Shown here: positions 8,221 through 17,354 of the stretch, piece after piece
Layout of the letters: every line of letters starts with the position of its first letter
Position numbering within the stretch: position 1 is the first letter of the stretch
NCBI RefSeq assembly: GCF_016917355.1
Contig: NZ_CP070304.1
Span: 3,162,001-3,226,000 of the forward strand
Length of the DNA: 64,000 nucleotides
From: Glaciimonas sp. PAMC28666
GTDB taxonomy: Bacteria; Pseudomonadota; Gammaproteobacteria; Burkholderiales; Burkholderiaceae_D
Direction of reading: 5' to 3'
The notes under the pieces: generated by a model
Seen by the model: only the letters and a program-made list of their open reading frames with translations
Databases searched by the model: none
What the model was told of the DNA's origin: nothing
Program-made: the position numbers and the translations under genes

Positions 8221-10917
8221 ATGTCAGCTCAGCTCGACCACGTTTTGGCGCAAGCCACCAACGATCCCGATGTCATTGAAACCAAAGAATGGCTGGATGC
8301 ACTTGAAGCCGTCATCGAAACTGAAGGCCCTGAACGCGCGCATTACCTGATGGAGCGCATGCTTGATCTGGCGCGTCGTCGCGGAGCCCAAATCCCTTTT
8401 TCCAGCAACACAGCATACGTCAACACCATTCCGGCACACCTTGGCGAACATTGTCCCGGCAATCTCGAAATTGAAGAGCGTCTGCGCTCGTGGATGCGGT
8501 GGAACGCCATGGCGATGGTGGTGAAAGCCAATCGTCTGGACGGCGATCTGGGCGGCCATTTGTCCAGTTTTGCGTCGCTGGCAAATATGCTGGGTATTGG
8601 CTTTAACCATTTTTGGCATGCACCGTCCGAGAACCATGGCGGCGATCTGCTCTATATTCAAGGCCATTCATCGCCAGGTGTCTATGCCCGGGCTTATCTT
8701 GAAGGCCGTCTGACAGAAGAGCAAATGCTGCATTTCCGTCGCGAAGTTGACGGTAAAGGCCTGTCCTCCTATCCGCATCCAAAACTGATGCCGAATTTCT
8801 GGCAATTCCCGACCGTATCGATGGGTCTGGGACCGCTGATGGCGATTTATCAAGCGCGCTTTTTAAAGTATTTGCACGCACGCAGCATTGCTGACACCGC
8901 CAATCGCAAAGTCTGGGCATTTTGCGGCGATGGCGAAATGGATGAGCCGGAATCGATGGGTGCCATTGGTATGGCCGGTCGTGAAAAGCTCGACAATCTG
9001 GTCATCGTGGTGAATTGTAATTTGCAGCGTTTGGACGGTCCGGTGCGCGGCAATGGCAAAATCATCCAGGAACTCGAATCGGATTTCCGTGGTGCTGGCT
9101 GGAATGTGGTCAAAGTTATTTGGGGTGCTGGTTGGGATGATCTGCTGGCGCGGGATAAAGAAGGCATCCTGCAGCAAGTCATGATGGACACGGTTGACGG
9201 CGAGTACCAGAACTACAAAGCCAAAGATGGCGCATTCGTGCGTAAGAACTTCTTTGGTAAACACCCGAAATTGCTGGAACTTGTCAGCAAGATGTCCGAC
9301 GATGACATCTGGCACTTGACCCGTGGCGGTCATGATCCACATAAAATTTATGCGGCGTTCAAAGTAGCGCAAGAGCATAAAGGTCAGCCGACAGTCTTAC
9401 TGGTCAAGAGTATTAAAGGTTACGGTTTCGGTAAGTCGGGCGAAGCGCGTAATACTGCGCATAACACCAAGAAGCTGGACGATGAAGCGATCAAAGCGAT
9501 GCGCGACCGTTTCCAGTTGCCGATTGCCGACGATCAACTGGCCGACGTGCCGTTCTTCAAACCAGCGGACGACACCCCGGAAATGATCTATCTGCACGAG
9601 CGCCGCAAAGCGCTGGGCGGATTCCTGCCGCAACGTCGTATGAAAGCCGATGAGGAGCTAATCGTTCCGCCGCTGGAAACGTTCAAAGCCGTCCTCGAAC
9701 CAACCGCCGAAGGCCGTGAAATCTCCACGACCCAAGCGTATGTGCGGATCTTGACCACGTTGCTGCGCGATCCAAGTCTGGGACAACGCATCGTGCCAAT
9801 TATGGTCGATGAATCCCGCACTTTCGGTATGGAAGGTCTGTTCCGTCAAATCGGCATTTTCAGTCAAGTCGGTCAGCTCTACGAGCCAGTCGATAAAGAT
9901 CAGGTGATGTATTACCGTGAAGACAAAGCCGGACAGATTTTGCAAGAGGGGATTAACGAAGCAGGCGGTATGAGTTCCTGGATCGCTGCGGCGACTTCTT
10001 ACTCGACCAACAATCGCGTCATGATTCCGTTCTATACCTACTACTCGATGTTCGGTTTCCAACGTATTGGCGATCTGGCCTGGGCGGCGGGCGATATGCG
10101 CGCACGCGGCTTCCTGATCGGCGGCACCGCTGGGCGTACCACATTGAACGGTGAAGGCCTGCAACACGAAGACGGTCACAGTCATATCATCGCCTCAACG
10201 ATTCCAAACTGCGTCCCTTACGATCCTACTTTCTCGCACGAAGTCGCGGTCATCATGCACGACGGTTTGCGTCGCATGGTCACCAATCAGGAAGATGTGT
10301 TCTATTACCTGACGTTGATGAACGAGAACTACAGCCACCCTGGCCTGAAACCGGGAAGCGAAGAGGGCATCATCAAGGGTCTGTACCTGTTGCAGGAAGG
10401 CGGCAACAAGAACAAGCAACGCGTGCAATTGATGGGTTCGGGCACGATTTTGCGCGAAGTAATCGAAGGCGCTGCATTGCTACAACAAGACTGGGGCATC
10501 GATGCCGACGTCTGGTCAGCACCGTCGTTCACCCTGTTGGCCCGCGATGGTCAGGACGTCGAACGCTGGAACATGCTGCATCCGACAGAAAAACCACGTG
10601 TAGCGCACATCACTGAGTGCCTGCAAGATACCAGCGGTCCAATCATTGTATCGACCGACTACATGCGCACCTACGCTGAGCAAGTGCGCGCGTTTGTTCC
10701 TAATGGCCGCACCTATAAAGTGCTGGGTACTGACGGTTTCGGTCGCTCCGATACCCGCGCCAAATTGCGTGAATTCTTCGAAGTAAATCGCTACTTTGTC
10801 GTCATTTCTGCACTGAAAGCGCTGGCCGATGAGGGTAAGATCAAAGCGACAGTTGTCGCCGAAGCTATTACCAAGTATGGTATCAATCCAGAAAAGCTTA
10901 ATCCGGTCACACAATAA
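8221..10917 (+). CDS. aceE: pyruvate dehydrogenase E1 component, homodimeric type
   Basis: An 898-residue E1 enzyme, close in size to E. coli AceE (887). It decarboxylates pyruvate with thiamine diphosphate and acetylates the lipoyl groups of E2. The ThDP/Mg site is the GDGEMDEPE stretch (around residue 238) followed by VIVVNCNLQRLDGPVRGNGK. Histidines in SENHGGDL and in QHEDGHSH fit the conserved active-site residues. The ATG at 8221 has AAGGAGA at a good distance. It is the first gene of an operon with aceF, a peptidase-like gene and lpdA. Confidence 0.97.
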   Translation: MSAQLDHVLAQATNDPDVIETKEWLDALEAVIETEGPERAHYLMERMLDLARRRGAQIPFSSNTAYVNTIPAHLGEHCPGNLEIEERLRSWMRWNAMAMVVKANRLDGDLGGHLSSFASLANMLGIGFNHFWHAPSENHGGDLLYIQGHSSPGVYARAYLEGRLTEEQMLHFRREVDGKGLSSYPHPKLMPNFWQFPTVSMGLGPLMAIYQARFLKYLHARSIADTANRKVWAFCGDGEMDEPESMGAIGMAGREKLDNLVIVVNCNLQRLDGPVRGNGKIIQELESDFRGAGWNVVKVIWGAGWDDLLARDKEGILQQVMMDTVDGEYQNYKAKDGAFVRKNFFGKHPKLLELVSKMSDDDIWHLTRGGHDPHKIYAAFKVAQEHKGQPTVLLVKSIKGYGFGKSGEARNTAHNTKKLDDEAIKAMRDRFQLPIADDQLADVPFFKPADDTPEMIYLHERRKALGGFLPQRRMKADEELIVPPLETFKAVLEPTAEGREISTTQAYVRILTTLLRDPSLGQRIVPIMVDESRTFGMEGLFRQIGIFSQVGQLYEPVDKDQVMYYREDKAGQILQEGINEAGGMSSWIAAATSYSTNNRVMIPFYTYYSMFGFQRIGDLAWAAGDMRARGFLIGGTAGRTTLNGEGLQHEDGHSHIIASTIPNCVPYDPTFSHEVAVIMHDGLRRMVTNQEDVFYYLTLMNENYSHPGLKPGSEEGIIKGLYLLQEGGNKNKQRVQLMGSGTILREVIEGAALLQQDWGIDADVWSAPSFTLLARDGQDVERWNMLHPTEKPRVAHITECLQDTSGPIIVSTDYMRTYAEQVRAFVPNGRTYKVLGTDGFGRSDTRAKLREFFEVNRYFVVISALKALADEGKIKATVVAEAITKYGINPEKLNPVTQ

Positions 10918-10950
10918 GCACTTCCGTTGCGCTTGCGGAGGACAAGCAGA

Positions 10951-10993
10951 CGCAAGATCCCTGCGGTACGAACGTACCGCTGGTGATCTTGCG
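10951..10993 (+). other. large intercistronic hairpin between aceE and aceF
   Basis: An outer stem CGCAAGATC (10951-10959) / GATCTTGCG (10985-10993) encloses an inner stem GCGGTAC (10963-10969) / GTACCGC (10974-10980). No T-run follows, so it is more likely an mRNA-stabilising or processing element than a terminator. Confidence 0.6.
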
Positions 10994-11053
10994 GCTGGTT
11001 GTTGATCGCAGGCGCGGTGGAAATACCAGGCAAACTAAAAAACGGCTTGCATG

Positions 11054-11090
11054 CATCGCATCCCTATTCTGCATGAATGGCGATGCGATG
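11054..11090 (+). other. second inverted repeat in the aceE-aceF gap
   Basis: CATCGCATC (11054-11062) and GATGCGATG (11082-11090) can pair with a 19-nt loop, about 30 nt before the aceF start. No T-run follows. It may regulate aceF translation or stability. Confidence 0.5.
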
Positions 11091-11120
11091 AGCAGCGAGT
11101 AGAACGAATGGAGCTAAGCG

Positions 11121-12773
11121 ATGAGTATGGTGGAAATTAAAGTCCCGGATATTGGCGACGTCAAAGACGTTGAGGTCATTGAGGTGATGGTGAAGGTCGG
11201 CGATACGATCAAAATCGATCAGTCGTTAGCGACTCTGGAAACCGACAAAGCCAGTATGGAAATCCCGTCAACGCAGGCGGGTGTAGTGAAAGAATTGAAA
11301 ATCAAAGTCGGCGATAAAGTCAGCGAAGGTACCCTGATTCTGATTTTGGAAGCTGCCACCGCAGCGGCCGAAACCAGTTCTGCTCCGGCAGCTCCTGCTG
11401 CTCCTGCTGCTGCTCCGGCAGCGCCCGCGCCCGTGGCAAGCGCCGCTCCTGCCGGTTTGGTCAACGTCAACGTGCCGGACATCGGCGATGTTAAAGACGT
11501 CGAAGTCATCGAAGTGATGGTCAAAGTTGGCGATACGATTGCGATCGACCAATCTTTAGCTACGCTCGAAACCGACAAAGCCAGCATGGAAATTCCATCG
11601 ACCCGGGCCGGCGTGGTAAAGGAAGTCAAGATTAAGGTCGGCGATAAAGTCAGCCAGGGCACGTTAATTCTGGTGGTGGAGACCGCTGGAGGCGCTGCAA
11701 CATCGGCACCAGCGCCAGCAAGTGCACCAGCGGCTGCAAGTGCACCTGCTGCAACTGCGGTAGCATCCGCTCCTGCTGCTGCCGCGCCAGCTCCGGCACT
11801 GGCCGCCGCCGCTCCCACGACTGTAAATGGTGCCGTGCCACATGCATCACCATCGGTGCGTAAATTTGCACGTGAACTCGGTGTTGATCTGAGTCGCGTG
11901 GCGGGAACTGGTCCGAAGGCACGAATTGTGCAGGAGGACGTGCAAAACTACGTCAAAGGCGTGGTCGCCCGCGCGATTGCCAACCCGGGCGGTGGCTCTG
12001 CGTCTGCTGGAAAAGGCACTGGGGTTGGTTTGGACTTATTGCCATGGCCATCGCTCGATTTCGCCAAATTCGGTACCACCGAATTATTGCCGCTATCGCG
12101 CATCAAAAAAATCAGCGGCCCCAATCTGCACCGCAACTGGGTCATGATTCCTCACGTCACCCAATTTGACGAAGCTGATGTCACTGATCTGGAAGAATTC
12201 CGCAAAGACGCCAACGCTGCTTATGCGAAATCCAAATCGACGGTCAAACTCACCATGCTGGCGTTTGTCATCAAGGCCAGCATTGCAGCGCTGAAGAAAT
12301 TCCCAGCGTTCAACGCATCGCTGGATGCTGCCGGTGAAAATCTGATCCTGAAACAGTATTACAACATCGGTTTTGCTGCCGATACCCCGAACGGCCTCGT
12401 CGTTCCGGTCATCAAAAATGCGGACCAAAAAGGTATCGCACAGATTGCGCAAGAAATGGGCGATCTGTCGGCCCAGGCCCGTGACGGCAAACTGAAAGGC
12501 CCTGATATGCAGGGTGCCAGCTTCACCATCTCATCATTGGGTGGTATCGGCGGCACGGCATTTACGCCGATCATCAACGCGCCTGAAGTCGCTATTCTTG
12601 GCTTGTCCAAGGCTGCCATTAAGCCGGTCTGGGACGGTAAGCAATTTGTGCCGCGCCTGATGATGCCGATGTCGCTGTCCTATGATCATCGGGTGGTTGA
12701 CGGTGCGATGGGCGCGCGGTTTAGCGTTTATCTCGGCGAAGTGTTGGCAGATATGCGTAAAACATTGCTGTAA
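11121..12773 (+). CDS. aceF: dihydrolipoamide acetyltransferase (PDH E2), two lipoyl domains
   Basis: A 550-residue E2 core subunit that transfers acetyl groups from lipoyl-lysine to CoA. Two nearly identical lipoyl domains cover residues 1-78 and 114-188, with lipoylated Lys43 and Lys153 in the shared motif [11 protein letters not shown]. Ala/Pro linkers follow each. The E1/E3-binding domain (about 245-282) contains HASPSVRKFARELGVDLS. The catalytic domain ends with SYDHRVVDGAMGARF, holding the active-site His and Asp. E. coli AceF has three lipoyl domains, so this is a two-domain version. The near identity of the two domains suggests duplication or gene conversion. The start ATG 11121 follows GGAGC. 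Confidence 0.96.
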   Translation: MSMVEIKVPDIGDVKDVEVIEVMVKVGDTIKIDQSLATLETDKASMEIPSTQAGVVKELKIKVGDKVSEGTLILILEAATAAAETSSAPAAPAAPAAAPAAPAPVASAAPAGLVNVNVPDIGDVKDVEVIEVMVKVGDTIAIDQSLATLETDKASMEIPSTRAGVVKEVKIKVGDKVSQGTLILVVETAGGAATSAPAPASAPAAASAPAATAVASAPAAAAPAPALAAAAPTTVNGAVPHASPSVRKFARELGVDLSRVAGTGPKARIVQEDVQNYVKGVVARAIANPGGGSASAGKGTGVGLDLLPWPSLDFAKFGTTELLPLSRIKKISGPNLHRNWVMIPHVTQFDEADVTDLEEFRKDANAAYAKSKSTVKLTMLAFVIKASIAALKKFPAFNASLDAAGENLILKQYYNIGFAADTPNGLVVPVIKNADQKGIAQIAQEMGDLSAQARDGKLKGPDMQGASFTISSLGGIGGTAFTPIINAPEVAILGLSKAAIKPVWDGKQFVPRLMMPMSLSYDHRVVDGAMGARFSVYLGEVLADMRKTLL

Positions 12774-12933
12774 GGTTCAGTTGGTACGCTCGGTTTAAAG
12801 CTGTGTTTTCAGGATCAGGGCGTAAAAGGTGATTTAAAACGGATGCGGAGAGGCCGAAAATGTCCTCTCTTAGTTCGACCACTTGCTGTCTTGTGCTGGT
12901 GATCCGGCTCATGGATCTTGTTGGAGAATAGTC

Positions 12934-13500
12934 ATGACTACCTGTGTTGTGGTGAAGAAGAATAATCAGATCGCGATTGCTTCTGACTCGCTGGTGACGT
13001 TCGGCGACACGCGTCTGTCGCATGCCTATGAAGCCAATAACAAGATTTTTCAGGTGGGTGACTCCTTTATCACCCTGGCAGGCACCGCCGCCCATTTCCC
13101 CGTGATGCGAAAGCTGATGCTGGGCTTGGGCGAGGGCTGCAAGCTGAATACGCGAGAGGATATTTTTGAAACCTTTTCCAGCATTCACACGATCCTTAAA
13201 GATCAGTATTTTCTAAACACCAAAGAAGACGAAGACGATCCCTACGAGTCATCGCAAATTACTGCGCTGGTGGCGAATCCTTACGGCATTTTCGGTATTT
13301 ATTCCTATCGCGAAGTCTTTAGTTTCGAGCGTTTCTGGGGTATCGGCAGCGGTCGCAATTTTGCACTCGGTGGCATGTACGCGGTCTACGATCAGGATCT
13401 GAGCGCGCATCAAATTGCCGAGATCGGCGTGCAGGCGGGCATTGAGTTTGATAAAAGCTCGGCGGCACCATTGCGGATTCACAGTTTTTCGATGGTGTGA
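12934..13500 (+). CDS. HslV/BPH-like Ntn-hydrolase (proteasome-type peptidase) in the PDH operon
   Basis: A 188-residue protein with the proteasome beta-subunit signature at its N-terminus. After Met removal the chain starts TTCVVVKKNNQIAIASDS, which aligns with HslV: nucleophile Thr1, Asp17 in ASDS, and Lys36 in NNKIF in place of HslV Lys33. A strand like FITLAGTAA follows. The family best matching this description is the beta-proteobacterial proteasome homologue (BPH), a self-compartmentalising double-ring peptidase of unknown biological role. No HslU-like ATPase is adjacent. The start at 12934 is chosen for the Thr residues and TTGGAG upstream; an in-frame extension to 12883 is unlikely. 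It sits between aceF and lpdA on the same strand. Function in PDH turnover is inference. Confidence 0.8.
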   Translation: MTTCVVVKKNNQIAIASDSLVTFGDTRLSHAYEANNKIFQVGDSFITLAGTAAHFPVMRKLMLGLGEGCKLNTREDIFETFSSIHTILKDQYFLNTKEDEDDPYESSQITALVANPYGIFGIYSYREVFSFERFWGIGSGRNFALGGMYAVYDQDLSAHQIAEIGVQAGIEFDKSSAAPLRIHSFSMV

Positions 13501-13626
13501 TAAAAAATGGCTGGATAAAAAAACCGGGCGGCAGCGCATAAACCACAAGCGAACATGTTCCGCTATAAATGCAGCGGAACGACACCACCCAATCCCCCTG
13601 TGGGGAGATAAAACGGAGCAAACCCT

Positions 13627-15396
13627 ATGAGTATGGTCGAAGTCAAGGTCCCGGATATCGGCGACTTCAAAGAAGTTGAAATCATTGAACTGTTGGTCAA
13701 AGTCGGTGATACCGTAAAAGTTGATCAGTCGCTGATTACGGTTGAGTCGGACAAAGCCAGCATGGAAATTCCATCGAGCCACGCCGGTGTCGTCAAGGAA
13801 ATCAAAGTCAAAGTCGGCGAAAAAATTGCCGAAGGTTCGGTCATTCTGAGCGTTGAAGCAAGTGGCGCGGGTGCCGCTCCTGTTGCTGCTGCTGCATCGT
13901 CTGCCGCTGCACCTGCCGTCGCACCTGCTGCCGCAGCGCCGGCTGCCGCAACTTTCTCAGGTAGCGCTGATATTGAATGCGATACCGTGGTTCTCGGTGC
14001 CGGTCCTGGTGGTTACACCGGCGCGTTCCGTGCTGCCGATCTGGGGCAAAAAGTAGTCCTCATCGAGCGCTATGCAGACCTTGGCGGTGTTTGCCTGAAC
14101 GTCGGTTGTATTCCTTCAAAGGCATTGCTGCACGCTGCGAAGGTCATCACCGAAGCGGAAGAAATGGCGCATTTCGGCGTCAAGATGTCAGCGCCGGAAA
14201 TTGACATCGATGCCTTGCGTGGCTGGAAAGAAAGCATCATCAAAAAACTGACCGGCGGTCTGACTGGCTTGTCGAAAGCACGTAAAGTGCAAGTACTGAC
14301 CGGCAAGGGCGAGTTCAGTTCACCCAACACCATCGTGGTGCAAACCGCAGAAGGTCCTAAAACCGTTGCGTTCAAAAATGCCATCATTGCAGCAGGTTCA
14401 TCGGTCGCCAAAATTCCAGGTTTTCCTTACGATGATCCGCGTTTGATCGACTCCACCGGTGCGCTTCAGCTGAGCCAGATTCCAAAAACATTGCTGGTAA
14501 TTGGCGGCGGTATTATCGGTCTGGAAATGGCCTGTGTTTATGATGCATTAGGCTCCAAAGTTACCGTGGTTGAATTTGCCGACGGCTTGATTCCTGCCGC
14601 GGATCGTGACCTTGTCAAACCGCTGCAAAAGCGGATCGAAAAACGTTACGAAGCAATCTATCTAAAAACCAAAGTCACTAAACTGGAAGCGCTGCCAGAA
14701 GGTTTGCGCGCCACGTTTGAAGGTGCGGATGGCAACACCAGCGCGCCGACCGAACCGCAATTGTTCGACATGGTATTGGTCGCAGTGGGACGGCGTCCTA
14801 ACGGCAAAGAAATCGCCGCTGAAAAAGCCGGTGTTATCGTCACCGACCGTGGCTTTATCCCGGCCGATAAACAGCAACGTACCAATGTCGCGCATATCTT
14901 TGCAATCGGTGACGTCTGCGGTGATCCAATGCTGGCGCACAAAGCGACCAACGAAGCCAAAGTCGCAGCCGAAGTGATTGGCGGTCATAAAGTCGCATTC
15001 GACGCCATGACCATCCCATCGGTGGCCTACACCGATCCGGAAATCGCATGGATGGGATTGACGGAAATCGAAGCCAAAGCCAAAGGTATCCCGTACGAAA
15101 AAGCGAATTTCCCATGGGCTGCCAGCGGCCGCGCATTGGCAATGGGCCGTGACGACGGCATGACCAAATTGTTGTGGGACCCAAAAACCAAGCGCATCAT
15201 CGGTGCCGGTATCGTCGGTGTGAACGCAGGTGAGTTGTTGGCTGAAACAGTGCTGGCAATGGAGATGGGCGCAGATCTGGAAGATCTGGCACTCACGATC
15301 CATGCGCATCCGACGTTGTCCGAGACGCCGATGTTTGCGGCGGAAATGGGGCTGGGAACGATTACCGATTTGTTTATTCCACCAAAGAAGAAGTAA
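13627..15396 (+). CDS. lpdA: dihydrolipoyl dehydrogenase (E3) with N-terminal lipoyl domain
   Basis: A 589-residue flavoprotein that reoxidises dihydrolipoamide with NAD+. Residues 1-78 are a fused lipoyl domain with Lys43 in [11 protein letters not shown], followed by an Ala/Pro linker to about 110. The FAD site GAGPGG is at 124-129, the redox disulfide is Cys156-Cys161 (GGVCLNVGC), a second dinucleotide site is GGGIIG, and the catalytic pair is His561-Glu566 (HPTLSE). Lipoyl-E3 fusions are known in PDH operons of several bacteria. It is the last gene before a strong terminator. Start ATG 13627 follows CGGAGC. Confidence 0.96.
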   Translation: MSMVEVKVPDIGDFKEVEIIELLVKVGDTVKVDQSLITVESDKASMEIPSSHAGVVKEIKVKVGEKIAEGSVILSVEASGAGAAPVAAAASSAAAPAVAPAAAAPAAATFSGSADIECDTVVLGAGPGGYTGAFRAADLGQKVVLIERYADLGGVCLNVGCIPSKALLHAAKVITEAEEMAHFGVKMSAPEIDIDALRGWKESIIKKLTGGLTGLSKARKVQVLTGKGEFSSPNTIVVQTAEGPKTVAFKNAIIAAGSSVAKIPGFPYDDPRLIDSTGALQLSQIPKTLLVIGGGIIGLEMACVYDALGSKVTVVEFADGLIPAADRDLVKPLQKRIEKRYEAIYLKTKVTKLEALPEGLRATFEGADGNTSAPTEPQLFDMVLVAVGRRPNGKEIAAEKAGVIVTDRGFIPADKQQRTNVAHIFAIGDVCGDPMLAHKATNEAKVAAEVIGGHKVAFDAMTIPSVAYTDPEIAWMGLTEIEAKAKGIPYEKANFPWAASGRALAMGRDDGMTKLLWDPKTKRIIGAGIVGVNAGELLAETVLAMEMGADLEDLALTIHAHPTLSETPMFAAEMGLGTITDLFIPPKKK

Positions 15397-15428
15397 ACTA
15401 GTGTTAAGAGTTGGTCAGTAAAGTTTAG

Positions 15429-15465
15429 ACGTGGCATCTTACCCGAGGGTATGGTGCCACGTTTT
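15429..15465 (+). terminator. terminator of the PDH operon
   Basis: ACGTGGCA (15429-15436) pairs with TGCCACGT (15455-15462). An inner ACCC/GGGT pair extends the hairpin and TTTT follows. It lies 33 bp after the lpdA stop. Confidence 0.8.
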
Positions 15466-15554
15466 GCATTGGGGGGCTATTCAAAACCTTGGTACGCGAA
15501 GAGTCCTTGTTTCACATCAGATCAACGGTGAATGCGACATCGCCTTCTGACTAA

Positions 15555-16727
15555 TCACGTTGACGAGGTTTGGATTAACTTGCCTGCCGCGATGTAATTC
15601 GGGATATAGGTTTTTGCAATGTAGTCGCGGAAAAGTCGGTCTTCGATCATGTAACCGATCTTCGGCGGATTCGCCAGTATTCCCGCTTTGCGCATACGAT
15701 CAAGGGCGGCACGCACTTTCGCCAGCGTTGCTTTAACGGTCGGCACGGCAGCGAGCACTGAGATGGTTTCCTTGCCCATTGGCGCGATACCGTGAGCGAG
15801 GATGATCAGCACTGCTTGCTCCAGAGGCTGTAATCCGCTAAAGACGCTTTGCCAGGCTAGAAAATTACGCTCATCCTGCATGAAATGGGCGAGCGCCAAA
15901 TTGACGTCGGTCATGCCTTCGGCCGACATCTCCTTAACAATGTCTTTCATCAAAGCTGGTTTAAAACCGATGTGAGCAAACACTTTTTGCAGCGCATCAA
16001 TATCAAGCGTCTTGGTCGGATGGACCTTGCGAAAGTGCGAAGCTAAACGTTCGAGGAATTCAATGTCCAGAAACGGGAACGTGAGTAGTTGCGCAAACTG
16101 ATACATCGGGCCGCCAGCAGACATCATCATTTCACCAAGTGCCTCTTGTGAAGAGCCGGTGAAAACAGCCACCAATTTCTTTTTATGTTTTTGTAAAACC
16201 GCGCGCACAGTCGCAATTGCCGCCTCTCCACCCGCAGAGTGGCCTAATGCCTGAATTTCATCGAGCATCAGCAAAATTGGCTTATCCGAGTCAGCTGCGA
16301 GTCGTGCGATCAATGAATCCATTCGCAACTCCGGCTTCTCTGGCAGGCTGCGTCGTCTTGGCGCAGCGCCGAGTTCGAGGCTAGCACCCAGCGCACCAAC
16401 TCTCTTTACTTTCGTCTTACCGATCTTTCCAAGGCGCGATAGTGGGACATTCACGTCGTCCAAGGCCTCTTCAAGCGCCTGGTTGATCGCATCAAGCGGA
16501 AATGTGCGGTTGAGCCAGAGATCTGCGTACACTGCCAAAAACCCCATTTTCTCTGCCGCAGGCGTTAAATCCCCGTCCAGAAAATAGGTTTTTCCTACCC
16601 GTCGGGGCGCGAACAACGCGATGGGTCTACCGGGTTGCGCCAGGAGGAGGCTTAAATAAGAGGTGGCCAACTCAGGGCGGCGGATTTCGATGTCGTCAAA
16701 TGTGTGCATGGTGCCATTGTTGTTCAT
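15555..16727 (-). CDS. AAA-type ATPase of the archaeal ATPase_2-like family
   Basis: A 390-residue cytoplasmic ATPase from the ATG at 16727. The P-loop is APRRVGKT (about residues 40-47), the Walker B is ILLMLDEIQAL (about 151-161) and the sensor strand is FTGSSQE. The C-terminal third looks like a winged-helix region (TISVLAAVPTVKATLAKVRAALDRM). Bacterial members of this ATPase_2/DUF234-like group have unclear roles; some resemble Cdc6/Orc ATPases. No partner nuclease or toxin is adjacent. The start codon has no Shine-Dalgarno sequence and lies inside a 60-bp palindrome. A longer reading from ATG 16772 runs through the same palindrome. An embedded promoter predicts a leaderless message starting at 16727. 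Confidence 0.8.
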   Translation of the reverse strand: MNNNGTMHTFDDIEIRRPELATSYLSLLLAQPGRPIALFAPRRVGKTYFLDGDLTPAAEKMGFLAVYADLWLNRTFPLDAINQALEEALDDVNVPLSRLGKIGKTKVKRVGALGASLELGAAPRRRSLPEKPELRMDSLIARLAADSDKPILLMLDEIQALGHSAGGEAAIATVRAVLQKHKKKLVAVFTGSSQEALGEMMMSAGGPMYQFAQLLTFPFLDIEFLERLASHFRKVHPTKTLDIDALQKVFAHIGFKPALMKDIVKEMSAEGMTDVNLALAHFMQDERNFLAWQSVFSGLQPLEQAVLIILAHGIAPMGKETISVLAAVPTVKATLAKVRAALDRMRKAGILANPPKIGYMIEDRLFRDYIAKTYIPNYIAAGKLIQTSST

Positions 16728-16774
16728 TGTCGTAAAAATAGCAATTGCGGTTTTTACGACAATCAACAACAATG
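16715..16774. promoter_or_regulatory. 60-bp near-perfect palindrome over promoter and start codon of the ATPase gene
   Basis: 27 of 30 base pairs are symmetric about 16744.5 with no loop. Arms contain CATTGTTGTT, ATTGTCGTAAAAA and the central GCAATTGC. On the minus strand it holds a possible -35 TTGTCG (16762-16757), 16-bp spacer and -10 TATTTT (16740-16735), then seven bases and the ATG (16727-16725). On the plus strand the symmetric -10 would be GGTTTT, because the only internal asymmetry (TA versus GG) falls there. Confidence 0.8.
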
Positions 16775-16961
16775 CGCATCTGTCAGGTTGGCTGGGTGGC
16801 TTGCACGAAAGTAAAAAATGCTAGATACTAATAATGTCCCTGACAAAGAGGGGGCCGGGATTGAACGCCTGACTCATCCAAGACGCACAGACGGTGCAAC
16901 GCCGTTGTTGTTTTTGTGCGGAATTCATGTTGCGTCGTTTAACATCATCCAGGAAGTCATC

Positions 16962-17195
16962 ATGTCTGTTCATCCCCAAGCAAGTACCGAAAAAAATATC
17001 GCAATCGTCGATAATCTCACCTTACTACACAGTCGCACCTCTGCAATCCTCGCCGCCCTCTCAGTGGGGCTTGATAGCGAGCGCGATCAACTTCCCGCAT
17101 CCACTATGCAAGAAGTTTTGGAGGCGGCACAAGCCCTGCTGAAAAACGCGCAAGAGGAAGTAAAAGCGCTGGATGTTTGTGCACCCGTTAGGTAA
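16962..17195 (+). CDS. small hypothetical protein
   Basis: A 77-residue soluble, mainly helical protein starting at ATG 16962, which is preceded by AGGAAG at 16951-16956. The reading frame stays open up to 16818, but the upstream part has no ribosome binding site and unlike composition. The protein contains a leucine/alanine-rich region (residues about 20-45) and a C-terminal helix rich in Ala, Glu and Lys. It vaguely resembles short DUF3077/DUF6124-type proteins, but I do not recognise it firmly. It is divergent from the AAA ATPase. Confidence 0.6.
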   Translation: MSVHPQASTEKNIAIVDNLTLLHSRTSAILAALSVGLDSERDQLPASTMQEVLEAAQALLKNAQEEVKALDVCAPVR

Positions 17196-17354
17196 ATTTA
17201 ACTGAATGTACTGGCCAATAGCTGTCGAGCATACTCGGCGCTGAGTAAAGCTGGCACTCAGCCACGGCCGGTGCTGGCCAGCCGCTGACACTGCCAGTAT
17301 ACGGATCGTATCGCAGTGCGGACTCATACGAGGGCACGCCTGTTTTGTCGATCC

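Noticed and set aside
11219-11818. 199-residue Ala/Thr-rich antisense frame in aceF
   Set aside because: Open only because it mirrors the Ala/Pro linkers and lipoyl repeats.
14662-15309. 215-residue antisense frame within lpdA
   Set aside because: It is the opposite-strand shadow of a strongly conserved enzyme gene and has no recognisable domain.
16818-16961. N-terminal extension of the 77-residue protein
   Set aside because: No ribosome binding site before 16818, whereas AGGAAG stands at a good distance from 16962.
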